DNA from: Selaginella tamariscina
Lineage: Eukaryota; Streptophyta; Lycopodiopsida; Selaginellales; Selaginellaceae
Assembly (NCBI GenBank): GCA_003024785.1
Contig: PUQB01000054.1
Coordinates: 754,075-818,074, forward strand
DNA: 64,000 nt
Direction of reading: 5' to 3'
Positions within the stretch are counted from its first letter, which is position 1; each line of letters opens with the position of its first letter. Below the pieces are notes generated by a model. It did not search any database. It had not been told where the DNA came from and saw only the letters and a list, made by a program, of their open reading frames with translations. A program made the translations under genes and the position numbers. Of the stretch, positions 13,146 to 25,039 are shown piece after piece.

Positions 13146-13150
13146 TTCTA

Positions 13151-13186
13151 GAACCCTAATTCCCAAGAACCCTAACCTAAACCTCC
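13151..13186 (-). promoter_or_regulatory. tandem telo-box motifs just upstream of the TSR1 start
   Basis: Plus-strand AACCCTAA occurs at 13152-13159 and 13168-13175, followed by CCTAAACC. Telo-boxes (AAACCCTAA-type) are known to be enriched in plant promoters and 5' UTRs of translation and ribosome-biogenesis genes, which fits TSR1. Whether this block is promoter or 5' UTR cannot be told here. Confidence 0.6.
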
Positions 13187-13189
13187 AAA

Positions 13190-14400
13190 TCTCTTTATTA
13201 ATTTTAATTGTTTTTCTACATAGATAATAACAATGTATATTTATAAAATAACTTTAATTACATCTTATACATATATGAAATGCATTAAGTTATGAAATAT
13301 TATTATTATTATTAACTACTGTTTAACGTCTGTACTGGCAATTAATATATAACTAAAATGGTGAATTAGCTTCCTTTGATTTTGTAGTTAGAATAAATAT
13401 AAATTTTTTAATTCCCATTAAAATAATAATATTAAAAGTTTAACATAATTAAAAAAAAACATAGTTTTCATTTACATACACATATGTATGTATTATATAT
13501 ATATGTCATCAACACACCTATAACATTAAAACGTATATAATATATAACTCAAATATTCATATATATAGTTAGAAACAGTATTAAGAAAAATAGCTTTCAC
13601 ACATATGTATGTATTACACTAAACCTTAAACAATTAAAACTGTATATAATTTAAAACTCAAATATTTATATATATAGTTAGAAACAGTATAACTTAGTCA
13701 ACAGCTGTTAACATCTTGTAATGAACAGGAACCCCACACGCATACACATGCATACAACGGGAAGACATATCAACAAGTAAAAACAAACATGTACTACATA
13801 AATATAAAGAATGTTGGCTATAACTATATATATAATCATTCCACAGTAATATATGATATGTTAAACTCTAGTAAACACCAAGATAAACTTACACACCTGA
13901 TGTTAATCCCCTCATACACAAACGCGTGTATACACAGCGTCACTATCTTGGGATTTTATAAGTATTTCCCGCAAGATGACATGTTACCCGCGTCGTGACA
14001 AGTTGATTATGAATGGATCACGTCGTATCGAAAGCAACCTTATAAACAATGCATACCACAGCTTGAGATTTTCTCCATATAGAGTATAAATAAGAATGCA
14101 CAGATACATTGAAATTAGATATATCAATCCAACCAAACAAAACTGTACACACCCCCCTCTCGTCATCTAATCCATTCCCACTCATCTTTTCCCTTCTTTC
14201 TTTAATAAAACTTTATATCTTTTTTTATTTCACGCACAAGCGACATTGTCTTTCCAAAAGCATGCTACAGCATCTGTACTGCATTATTGGGTCCCTTTCT
14301 CCCTTGTATTGTTCTTCTATGTACAACACTGTCCAATCAACCTGCTAGTCTAGAAACTATGTTGAGTAGTCAACATGGATCCCCACCACCGTTGCATCCT
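13190..14400. other. intergenic spacer between TSR1 and the GRAS gene
   Basis: AT-rich sequence with an imperfect duplication: two blocks (about 13480-13570 and 13595-13690) both carry cacatatgtatgtatta, an aaaacGtatataat-type stretch and ctcaaatatt..atatatagttagaaacagta. The 14100-14400 part is less AT-rich and probably includes the GRAS 3' UTR. No gene is seen. Confidence 0.6.
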
Positions 14401-14425
14401 AAACTACCCACGGGGATGCCGTCTG

Positions 14426-16338
14426 TCACGCCACCCGCCACGCCGACACGGTGTTGAGCGGTAGCGTCCTCCAGCCGAGGATGAGAACACCTCGCGCGTT
14501 GTCTAGTGTGTATCCGTTAGTGTAATAGAGCCTCAAAAGGAGCTTTGCCTGGTTGATGGCCCTGGCGCTCAAGTGCATGGCTCGGAAACCAGCCAGCTCT
14601 AACCTCTTGCTCCAGTTGGTCATGCTCTCGTGTCTTTCCACGCGTTCCGGCCCCTCGCACGCGATTATGTTACGGATCTTCGGGGCGGCGAAGAGGCGCT
14701 CCATCTTCAGCCGCCCGGTGGGGAGCTCGCACAAGTGGCCATTGCATCGAACACAGCCGAGTAATACTTTAGGCACTCACCGAACCGGTTGAGGAAGTCC
14801 GGGTTGTTGTGGCTGGCATCGTTCTCGGCCATGACTAGCACTTTCGGACGCAATGCCCGGATGTGGGATATGAAGTTCCCGAACCGATCCTCCGCGCTGG
14901 TGGGGTCTGCGTTTGCAGGCCTGAGGAGATAGTGGAACTGGCTCAAGCTGTTTACTATAAAGGCCTCACCGGGATGGACGTCGACCATACTGGAATCGAA
15001 CTGCTCGGCAAGGTTGGTGAGAAGTAGTTGCTTGTACTCGAGGTGCACACGGAGGGCCCGCGCGCAGTCCATCAGCTTTACGCCGGTTGCATGTAGATCG
15101 TGTCCGGATGTACCCACCGCTGTGATCCTCACTTTGGGAGGCCCCCCTGGACGAGTAGCAAGCGCTTGCAGGAGCGCTGGCCACTGTGTTCCAAACCACA
15201 ACTGGAGGTCCAGGATATGTATGGCACGCTCCCGCTCCACAGTATCCAGGATCACCTGGTTCATCGTCAGGTGATCGAACTTACCAATCGGGAGGTAGTC
15301 GTAGAATGTACTGAACGCCTCCAACATGCTCGCTTGAGTGTTCTCGTCCGACTCTAGCAGCTTGTCACTGAGGAGGCCCTTGAAGAGCGCAGATGCCGTC
15401 CGTCTCTCTATCCGTGCAGCCAGCGCCTCGGCAAAGTAGGACGCCAACCTCTCCATGGGCGTGCCGCTGGGGCTGGTGAGATTCCTGAGACGCATCAACA
15501 TCCCCTGTGCGGCACGCTCGTTCCCCTGCGCAACCGCCTGTGCACACAGCACCAGCAAATGCACAAGCTGTACCTGTGGATCCTCGTTTCCACGGTACAC
15601 CACGGGCACCGCCGGCGGTGCCGGCGGTGCCGGCCGGATGTACTGCCAGCCCCGTGCAGAATCCGAGGAGGCGTAGGCTCCCCAACTGGCAAATGTCGGA
15701 GATATGGGCTGCTGCAGGTTGAAATCTACATGCTGCTGGAAATTGAAGTCCCGAACTGTCCCGAACGAGCCCTTAGCAGGAGGAGCTTGCACGAAACCGG
15801 GGGGTGGCGGGGGAGGAGGCATCTGTTGCTGTTCCTGCTGTACCTGATCCTCATCCTTACAAATCATGTCGTCCACATCGTCGTCGCTCAGGAGCTCGCT
15901 ACTGAGCTCCTGCAGCTTCGACTTCATGACAGACTTGAGCAGGATGTTCTGTTGGGCATTCGAGGAAGATGAAGCAGAAGATGCAGGGGAGTCCAGATTG
16001 ACATGAGGGCCGACCGAATTCGAGGAGAATTCCGAGAAAAACTGCTCGTCTTCCTCGCTAGTGATCCCCGAAGGATTGAAGCTGGTGGTATCTAGAGACG
16101 ACATGGATATGATATCCTCCTCTGGCTGCGTGAAATATGTCTCACTCAGTGGAGAATAAGTGCTCATTGAAGGAGGCGCCTGCTCGAGTGACCATGGATT
16201 GTCCACTTCCTCCTTCATGGTGGTGCTTAGAACTGGGAAAATCGCTCCCTGCCAGTAGCCTTCACTCTTTACTGTTGCGACCATCTTGGAATCATATGCA
16301 TCTGCTAGAACGCCATCGCCATACAAGTTCACCGGCAT
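14426..16338 (-). CDS. GRAS-family transcriptional regulator, single exon
   Basis: GRAS proteins are plant nuclear regulators. From ATG 16338 (MPVNLYGDG) a disordered N-terminal half of roughly 250 residues contains acidic LLSDDDVDDM and a proline run. The GRAS domain follows: leucine heptad I (LLVLCAQAVAQGNERAAQ), the VHIID-type core AIHILDLQLWFGTQWPALLQAL, the PFYRE region with NDASHNNPDFLNRFGECLKYYSAVFDAM, and the SAW region (RNIIACEGPERVERHE, then NQAKLLLRLYYTNGY, GWRTLPLNTVSAWR). The reading frame breaks once, at the four G at 14720-14723, where the frame 16338-14707 gives way to 14776-14426; one missing base accounts for it. Both halves are well conserved, so an intact gene of about 635 residues is likely. 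I cannot assign the subfamily with confidence. The PPR gene downstream in the map is divergently transcribed, about 1 kb away. Confidence 0.92.
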
Positions 16339-16339
16339 T

Positions 16340-17330
16340 ATCCTCTAAAGCTCACAAAAACAGAACATAGATATCCTCATTTTCGTACTAGGGCTGGCGT
16401 GTAATGTGGACAGCCGGCCCATCGGAATTTACGCCATATGGCGTTGAAATGTTAGTAGATAATATGTGGAAATCTACCCCAAAAAGGGTGATTTTGCCCT
16501 TAACACCCCCAACCTTCAGCTACAATGAAGTGGACAACGAAACGGATATATGATTGTAATATACTCTATTTATATTGGAGCATCCATGTTACTGTGCCCG
16601 ATCTAGTTTTGATTTGGATAATAACTAATGAGTTTATCTAATTATATTAAGTGTGGTGCGCCTTATTGGGATCGGACCCCCATAGTGGCCTACAACTTAT
16701 CACTTCCGTTTACAGAGTAACGAGGGGATTCTTCGTATTGTACAGTGGACAAAAGGGCAAAAGGGTTTATAACAGAGTTAATAGATGCAGCTGCTAATGT
16801 ATTCATAAGTGAAGTCAATGAACACTTCCCACGACCCTGGAACTCTTGAATAATTATTCATCATTAATGATCGAGTTTCGTATACACACAACTTTGTGGA
16901 TAAGTTTCAAGTGGGAAACGACTACACAGCGTACACATGTCTCTGTCTACCACACGTACACGTTGTTTGGGAGGAAGAATTTACCCAGGGGAATAGACAA
17001 ACAAAGGACAAATGGCTCCATTCTATTTACATCCACATGTCGTCTGGCCTACGGATATTCCCTCAGTATATGCTGGCTAGAATTGCTATCTTTACATAGA
17101 CTGTGTACTTGTAAGTGGATAGATCATGTCTTTACAGATAAAAGCAGATAAATAAATTGATATTTAATATTATTTATTTAGTTGTACATCATAATAATAT
17201 AAAAGCAGACACACGAAGCTCTCTACGAAGGGAGCAAGTAACAATCCTAATTATGTTACTACAGTCAATAATTAAAAAAACAACCCATCCAGGTGTTACA
17301 TAACACAAGAATTGTATGTATCCTGCTTGA
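16340..17330. other. divergent intergenic region, GRAS / PPR
   Basis: This stretch lies between the starts of the two divergent genes, so both promoters should be here. It has moderate AT content. No clear TATA pair or known element stands out, and the small open frames (16846-17151) show no domain. Confidence 0.5.
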
Positions 17331-19732
17331 TGTATATGTCCGAGTACGTTATTTGAACCAACATTTGAATTCCGGCGGGAAAAAAATTTAAACCTGGCTG
17401 GGGTTGGGATAGTAGCCCAGTTTGCACAGCTTATACGGGAGTGCACAGATATACACAGGGCAAGGCTCATACATAAACACATATCTCAGAGTGCGTGGAG
17501 TAATGAGAGGTACCTTGGTAATCTCCTGGTGGGGATGTATGGAAGGCTGGGATGGATGGGGGGAGCCGAGCGAGTCTTTGAATCGGTCGTGGATAGAAAT
17601 CTTTTCTCATGGAACATCCTGCTGGCTGCATACGCACAGAACTCACGGATCCAGGAGGCTAGGTGGGTATTTGATAGGATGCCTCAGAGGGATGTTGTGT
17701 CATGGAACGCCCTCATCTCTGCATTTGCCCATAATGGGCATCCGCACGACGCCAAGTACATGTTTATGTTGATGGAGAAGCGGGACGCTGTTTCATGGAG
17801 TGCAGTGATCAAAGCATATGCACAAGGTGGATGTGTGAGCCAAGCTGAAGAAATTCTCTATCGGATGCCCAAATGGGATGTTCAGTCACTGACTGGCGTG
17901 CTTGTAGCATATACACAGACTGGATATCTCGAGCATGCCAAGGAAATGTTCGATTCTATGAGAGAGAGAAATGTAGTGTCCTGGACATCTCTGATCAGTG
18001 GTTTCTCTGGGAGAATGCAGATTGAAGAAGCAGAAGCCATCTTCGAGAAGATGCCTGAGAGGGATATTATCACCTGGAATGTCATGATGACGGGATGGCA
18101 TTGCTCGAGCTTGCGTTTAAGGGACTTGTTCGAGAGAATGCCGGAGAGGAACGTTGTCTCGTGGACAACGCTGATCACTGCATATGGTGAGAGTGGGGAG
18201 ATCGACCAAGCAAGAGAAATCTACGAGAAAATGCCATTTTGGAATGTGGTGTCCTCAAATGCAATGATTCAAGCATATGCACAGAATGGTTATCCCGAGG
18301 ACGCCAAGAGCGTTTTCGATAGCATGCCTGAATGGGACCTTGTATCATGGAACTGTATGATCGCTTTGTACACTGAAGAAGAAGACTTAGAATCCGCTGA
18401 GAGTGTGTTTCTCTCAATGCCCGAACCGGACACGGTGTCTTGGAACGCATTGCTTCAAGCCTTTGCGCACAACGGGCAGTTTGTGAAGACGAGAGAGGTA
18501 TTCGATGCAATGCCGCAACACGACGTTGTCTCGTGGAACACATCGTGACTGCGCATGGGACAATGGGAGAAACGCATCGGGCAAAGGTTTTATACGATTC
18601 AATGCCGCAGTGGAACTTCCTTTCGGTGGTTGCCATGCTTAATGCATATGCCCAGACGGGGCATGTTGAGGACGCCAGTGAGTTCCTCCGTGCGTTACCC
18701 CATCGAACGCTAGTTGCTTGCAACATAGTCATTGTCATGTTGAGCGGGAAGGGATACATGGAGGAAGCAAAGAGTTTGTTCGACAGGATTCCCCAGCGTG
18801 ACCAAATCTCATGGAATGCTCTCGTTTCGGCATACGCAGAGAACGGGCACGCGGATGAAGCGAGGATGACTGTCATGGAGATGCCTAAGAAAGACATAGT
18901 TTCATGGACCAGTCTCGTCTCGGCATACGCACGAAGTGGGGACATTGAGGGAGCGGTTCACATGATGAACAGGATGCCACTCTGGGACCTGGTATCGTGG
19001 AACGTAGTGATCGCTGTGTATGCGGAGATTGGAGACTCACATACAGCAAAGAGCATGTTCGACAGTAAGCAGCAGAAGAACCTCATATCATGGAACGGGC
19101 TCATCGGTGCGTATGCACAGAATGGAAAGCTTGAGGACGCAGCAGAAGCTTTCGAGAGGATGCCTGAGTGGGACATCCTCTCGTGGACTGCGATGATCGT
19201 TGCATGTGCCCAGGGTGGTCATCTGATTCTCTCCTGGAGAATGTTTAACAAGGTCCCGGTGAGGAGTGTAATGGCATGGACGGCGATAATCGGTGCATAC
19301 GCACACACTGGGCATAGTAAGGAGACCTTAGAGCTTTTCAGGCTTATGCAGCTCGACGGAATGAAGCTGAACAAGGTCGTCTACCTTGCAGTTCTTACAG
19401 GCTGCAGTTACAGTGGGATGCTCAGTGAATGCAGGGAGGCTTTCCTGGGAATGTTCGAAGCGGGGGTGCAACCTGGTGTCAGTCATTACCGGAGTATGAT
19501 TGACGTTCTTGGTCGGGCTAAGCACCTAAAAGAAGCGGAGGACTTGATCAATACGATGCCGTTTCTTCCCGACTCTGTTATGTGGACTTCTCTACTCGGT
19601 GCGTGCAGAATGCACGGGGATGTCGAGAGGGCGGCCAATGCAGCTAAATATGTTGTGGATCTCGAACCACAGTGTTCTGTTCCTTATGTGCTGCTCTCTG
19701 ATTTGTATAGGAGTGAGGCAGCTATTCTTTGA
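17331..19732 (+). CDS. long SS-type PPR protein, about 19 tandem 31-residue repeats
   Basis: A predicted organelle RNA-binding PPR protein. Homology starts before the first in-frame ATG (17535): AQLIRECTDIHRARLIHKHI and YLGNLLVGMYGRLG are already PPR-like, while an in-frame TGA lies at 17328-17330, so the start codon is missing, upstream of an intron, or lost to a base error. The array has about nineteen consecutive S-type repeats of 31 residues built on xxVFDxMPxRDVVSWNxLIxAYAxxGxxxxA, interrupted only by one 29-residue unit. Two longer units (L and S2 types, 35-36 residues) follow, then E1 (WTSLLGACRMHGDVERAA) and a short E2 ending LLSDLYRSEAAIL. There is no E+ or DYW domain. One frame break at 18538-18545 (frame 17331-18548 passes to 18440-19732) is accounted for by one missing base in an otherwise intact repeat. 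Confidence 0.9.
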
Positions 19733-19739
19733 ACAGCTT

Positions 19740-20640
19740 CTCTTTGTAACATACCATTTTGTCATTACATAGTATTAGGAGCATATTCCTTATTGTGCAG
19801 AATTTAAGAAATACACTACACACGCATGAAGAGACCTGATTATTATCAATATATATATGGGTACAATATGAGTGAATCAAACAAGTTTCATACAGATTAT
19901 CATATTTTTACTGATTTATATACTAAAAAGAATTTTGAATATATTATATATGCATTTTTATTCTTGTTTTAAGTCGATGTTCTTAATTAAATTTTTTTTT
20001 TTTAAAGTTATAAATATTCAAAAATCCTCATTTAAACTTCATAAACTACATATAATTCTGAATTAGAAACGAGGATGTGATATTTAAACGCTACTGTATT
20101 TGTATATAATAAAAATTAATCGAAAACAGTAGAGTAGGTTGTATTCAGGTCCACTTAGTGGAAGAACGAATCCTTTAAGCAACAGTTAAAATTAATGCTC
20201 CCATGGGGATTAATTAATTATTTATAAAAATAAGATTACTTAATTTATTTTAATTAGGGGTTATGATTTAGTTCTTAAGTTTTATGTATTAATTATAATT
20301 GAAGTATGGTTCATAACGAGTCTACATGAGGATTTGAACTTATTAATATACATGTATATGTTTCAAATATATGTTGTGTATATAAACTTTATTAAAAAGA
20401 TTATAATCATACAATACTAAAGTATGATAATAATAATAATTTGATTTCAAGGTACGATATAATATATTTGTAAACATATAATCAGTTCAAATTACATGTG
20501 AAACATTTCACATTGGTAATTTTGTATCCTATTTAATTAGTGCCTCATATATTTTAATTTTTTCCATGATTATTATTTCTGAAACAAGATTTAAAGCTAA
20601 AATAACATTTAATATATACAATAAGAAACGACGCTCTTAA
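19740..20640. other. AT-rich convergent intergenic spacer
   Basis: The stretch lies between the 3' ends of the PPR gene (+) and the XTH gene (-). It is AT-rich, with no gene-like frame, terminator-like structure or repeat I can support. Confidence 0.6.
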
Positions 20641-20641
20641 T

Positions 20642-21859
20642 TTATTCAAATGTATGATACATACAGAAATGTTGAAATATGTAGATGTGTGGTGTATACA
20701 TGTACATAATAAGTAGTATATGTGTGTGTACGTCCTCAAACCGACGAGAGCACTCCGCTGGACGCGTGGCAAACCTTGCATAGTCCGTACAATAGTCGTA
20801 GACCATGTAATTCTTGTTGACCCACTTAAGCTTGCCCACGTCAGCAGGACTAAGTGCCTGGTAATCCGAAGAGTCCCACCATTTCCCACTGTCGCAAGCT
20901 CCAGATGATGCCAGCAAGCGTCGATATCGAAATTCCTATAGGTGGCAATGAAGGGTGCATGACTCCAATCAGTTTTCACCAAACCGCCACGTGTTGCCCA
21001 GTCATCAGCATTCCATAAGCTGGAATATACTCCCATGGATTGTCTCTTTGGGAATGGTAACCCCATGTTTTCGTTGTTTCTGAAAACTCTCACCGGTGTA
21101 GAATCCACGTAAAATCTGCATGTATACGTGTGCGTTTATCATTTTAATTATAATATATACAATATTAATTAATTAATTAATTAATTAATTAATATTTATT
21201 TAACTTACACAATTTGCTTCTTGTTCCAGAGAATGGAGTATGTGTGAAACTCAGTAGTGGGATCGAACCAGAGATAATGCCTTTGTTCGCGGTTTCCTAT
21301 ACCATTTGCATATATATTCGTCTGAAGAATATATGGATTCCCACTTGTGTTACCAAGGAACTCAAGGTCAATCTCGTCCCTCGTCTTGTAATCATCAGAC
21401 GACATCTGTATGTGAAACCATACATTCTAATATATATCATTCTATAAATTAAAATAATTTACAATACTATGTAAATTATTAAACTATGCATACTGTGTAA
21501 ACTTACGTAATAAGCAGCTACAGTTCCAGCAGAGTCACCGGGAACAAGTTTAATTTGCATGCTCACTTTTCCGAACAGGTAGTGATTCTTGGAGGCAAAC
21601 CCAGCAGCTGTAAATCATAATCAAAATCAATATATATATATAACAACAAAAGAAAATGTCAAACTCAATGTGAAACATCATATAATTTATATGAAAATGG
21701 GGAAATGTAGGCACCTGATTGCCTATCGAGGAGGAGTTTAACATGCCCATTGCCTTCTACACGGACATGATCGTTGTTAGCGACGAACAGACCATGGAAG
21801 GGCCCGGGAGCAGCATCTACAAGCGCGATAATTAAGATTAAACACACTAAACTCCTCAT
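20642..21859 (-). CDS. xyloglucan endotransglucosylase/hydrolase (GH16), four exons
   Basis: This secreted enzyme cuts and rejoins xyloglucan in the cell wall. Exons (-): 21859-21715, 21607-21507, 21405-21209, 21115-20642, all with GT-AG borders and matching phase. The signal peptide is [18 protein letters not shown]16 features: exon 2 [21 protein letters not shown], and in exon 3 the catalytic [10 protein letters not shown] with the conserved N-glycosylation site NTS after it. Exon 4 carries [19 protein letters not shown] and KTDWSHAPF, then after a frame break [19 protein letters not shown], the XTH C-terminal signature with its cysteines. The break is at about 20913-20916, where one base is missing at the ..TTGCTGG.. 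site. The open frame runs about 33 residues beyond the usual end, to the stop at 20642; an unrecognised 3' splice or real extension is possible. Total is about 290-300 residues, normal for the family. Confidence 0.93.
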
Positions 21860-21871
21860 GATTAACAGGAA

Positions 21872-21912
21872 TATGTATATATAGCCAGAGAGAATGTGAT
21901 TGCTTATATATG
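21872..21912 (-). promoter_or_regulatory. candidate TATA boxes of the XTH gene
   Basis: Sense strand GCTATATATACATA lies about 15-25 bp before the ATG and GCATATATAAGCAATC about 45 bp before it. The second is better placed for a short 5' UTR. The assignment rests on position and motif only. Confidence 0.35.
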
Positions 21913-21989
21913 CAAGAACACACAACACATGTCCGTTATATAGTGAGTGATGATGGTCATGGGGATGACTCATCATGACTTGCATGACG

Positions 21990-24060
21990 TCATATTAGGG
22001 ACTGCCAGCTCATCATCCACCTCATTAATAACAGGTAATAGTCAAAATGTCACATTCCCAGGTAGCACCGGTTCTAAAACAGGATATTATTGTTAATTGT
22101 TGTATTAATGAGTGATTGACATCTAAGTTTTGAATGTTGTTAAAAAACACTACAATTTGCCAGCTAAGTCTTAGTTTAATTGAGTATACTAAATAATATT
22201 ATTATTAATTTATTTTTAATATGGTTTAGAAGTATACAGCTTAGTTTGACTTTCCAATAATAAATGATAATTAAATATTTAAGCAACATAAAAATATGTG
22301 AATAACATTAGTACAACAAATGCCAGGCTGGCTTGCGTGGTTGGCGAAGGCTGGCTCAAATGTACCTGCTCAGAAACGTGTTGTGTATGTGTATGTGTAT
22401 GTGTCTACATATATGGTAATGAATAGCTCTATATAGTTAACATTTAGTTATATATTAAAAAAAATTTAAATCTTACCTTCATATTTTATATATATACCTT
22501 ATAAGTTTTGAATTTAATTACCCTTGGAACTTCATTGTTCATCTATTTAAAATTCACGGTTAACTTTAAATAATTAATAGTTAAACTTATATAAATGCCT
22601 TGATTTTTATTATGATTATATTATATTGCAATTTATGTTAAATGGTATACATCTAAAAATTGAAATTTTAAGGATACATATTTAAATATGCAAAATTCGA
22701 GGGGTTAGATTTTAAATCTTCTCTATATATTAACACATAATTAATATTTACGCATATATATATGAATTTGGTAGTATATTCTTCCTTCAATTATTGAGAG
22801 TACACCGTATAGAGTGTGGAGTATCGAGATTATTTGTTAGGAGGTCATGTCTACTTATGGGTTGGTATATTGTTTAGTTGGCAACAGTATATACATATAT
22901 ATTATAAAATGCATATCCATACAAACACACTTTATGGAATTTTTTGTATTAAATTTTATATAAAATATGCATATATAATTTATATGTAAAATGCATATAA
23001 GTTATAAAATTTATAATACGTACTGCATAACCCCGTATATACGTTAACACATTTGAAAGCTGTAAGGAATATCTTCGACCATATCAATCAAAGCATATTA
23101 ATAAGATTAATAATTAAGTTTTAATTATCAATCTTACAAACAAAAGTGATGACAAAGACAGCTCACTATTCAATTATGATTAGTGAATTTTTTGATTTGA
23201 TATATATGTCCATCCAAATTTTGCGGTTGGCTAGTTGATATCAAGGTAACTTATATATATTAATACGTAGTACACGTGTAATTCTCTTTCTTCACTTGTC
23301 AAAGTGTTATTTATATTATTAATATATATAATATTTTATATAATCTTTATATTACTCTTTCTTTGGATGTTGATAATATAGAAAAAATATATTCTTATTA
23401 AATTGAGGTTGATTAACATTTTTGTACCCAATTGTTGCACAATAGAATAATATACAAAACTTTTTAAAAATCAATTCAAAGGTTAAACCTTAAATCAGAA
23501 CTATGTATAATGTGGAATCGAAATATATCGACATCTTAATTACAATTCACTTTTCCATCTTTTATACCATTCTTTTTTCTTTTTTTCTTTTTAAAATTTT
23601 CCTTTCTTTACTTTAATTTTTTTTTCTTAATTTTCTATAATTTTTTTAATTTTTTCCAATCATGTCTTTTCACAAGACCTTTTATATGATTCAAGCTTGT
23701 TATAATACACATGTAACTAAACACTTTAATATTCAAAATATTACAATTTAGTTTAACACATGTTTTGATGGCCTTATACGTTAAATGATTTGTGTTAACA
23801 TGCTAAGATTTTACAACACCACCATTGAGTGTTCTCCAGTCTCTCCATGTACTTATTATCACATATTTATTAATTTGAGACTTTTTATGAATTTTAAAAT
23901 TTTATTAATTATTTAATTAATATTATTTAAATAAAAAGTATGTATTTTTAATTTGTTCTCAATTCTATAAAAATATAAAGAATTAATGTGAACTGGCAAA
24001 ATTGCTTGTAATCTGTATTAATATTTATTAAACATTATTTAATATGTTATAATAAATATG
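21990..24060. other. AT-rich spacer
   Basis: About 2 kb of AT-rich sequence with T-rich tracts near 23560-23660 and a short (GTGTAT)n run near 22381-22405. No coding-like frame or recognised repeat is seen. Confidence 0.6.
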
Positions 24061-24063
24061 AGA

Positions 24064-24560
24064 TTGTGAAAAAATTTCAAATTAATGAATATGTGCATTA
24101 TAAGTCTTTTTAATGGATTTTTTACTCATTTATCAATAGTTCATGGATTTGATTCTTTGGTGATGATTGATTATTTTTCAAAGATAACACATTTTATTTC
24201 ATGTAACAAAACTTATTCTAATTTTAATGTTATTGACTTGGATATATTAGGAGGTTTGTTATTTTCATGGCTTTTTAACGACATTGTTAATGATTATATT
24301 TCTTAGTTCACTTCCAAATTTTGAAGAGTTTATATATCAAGAATAAGTTGACCATAATTCATCACCCAAAAATAAATAGAATTAAATGGGTACATAAAAA
24401 GGACTCTTCAAACATTCAACATTTTTAATGTTTTACACAAACAGAATGTGAGTTGATTTATTTTTACTTATTGAGTTTGCTTCAACAAGCTCTAACATTC
24501 TTTTATGGGACATTATTCATTTTTTATCAACTTTGATTTTCATTTTTAATGGTCTTACAA
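24064..24560 (+). pseudogene. Ty3/Gypsy integrase remnant
   Basis: The 74-residue frame at 24085-24306 contains HGFDSLVMIDYFSKITHFI, the equivalent of the Gypsy integrase core segment (GFDSIxVVVDRFSKMAHFI type), followed by CNKTYSNFNVIDL and, beyond a stop, an FTSKF stretch that matches the second catalytic block. Downstream bases give only scattered further resemblance. It is highly AT-mutated, with no LTRs seen, so an old scrap. Confidence 0.7.
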
Positions 24561-25030
24561 CATTTCAATTGTGCTAACTTTAAAAGTTGTGTTGATGAAC
24601 ATATTGATCATTTCCATTTTATTTAAAGTGAAGTCACTTATCATCTTTTACGAGTTTGAGCATCTTAACAACATAAAACTAACATATCTCGTTATTTGTT
24701 GTTAAATATTAACTTGGGAACACATGGGATTTACAACGAATGAACCTTATAACCTACGTGCATGTACGGAACTGGGTTAAATTAAGGCTAACCCATGCAA
24801 ATTCGTACCTGGTCGGGTTAATTGAGATTTCAAGTTTTTTGTATGTACGACTTAGGGATGGGTCTTCTGAAATAGAGGATCCATCGTATGTATGGGGTGG
24901 GTTGGGTGGGGGAAATAGAGTAGAGCTGGGGTTGGGTTATAGTGGGAGGCTGTGGCTATGGCTAGGGATTGTAGTTGCAGATTCACACAGATTGATCAAA
25001 TTTGCCTACAATGGTTAGGAGCAGTAGAAA
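24560..25030. other. spacer with a G-rich patch
   Basis: The first part is AT-rich; 24880-24970 is G-rich (gggttgggtgggggaaatag). A 92-codon frame crosses it but has biased composition and no domain, so it is not called a gene. Confidence 0.5.
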
Positions 25031-25039
25031 TGTCATTGT

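Noticed and set aside
14966..15722. Several open frames on both strands inside the GRAS gene
   Set aside because: Shadow frames of GC-rich coding sequence; the GRAS frame carries all conserved motifs.
24740..25018. 92-codon frame over a G-rich patch
   Set aside because: Simple G/W/L-rich composition and no family resemblance.
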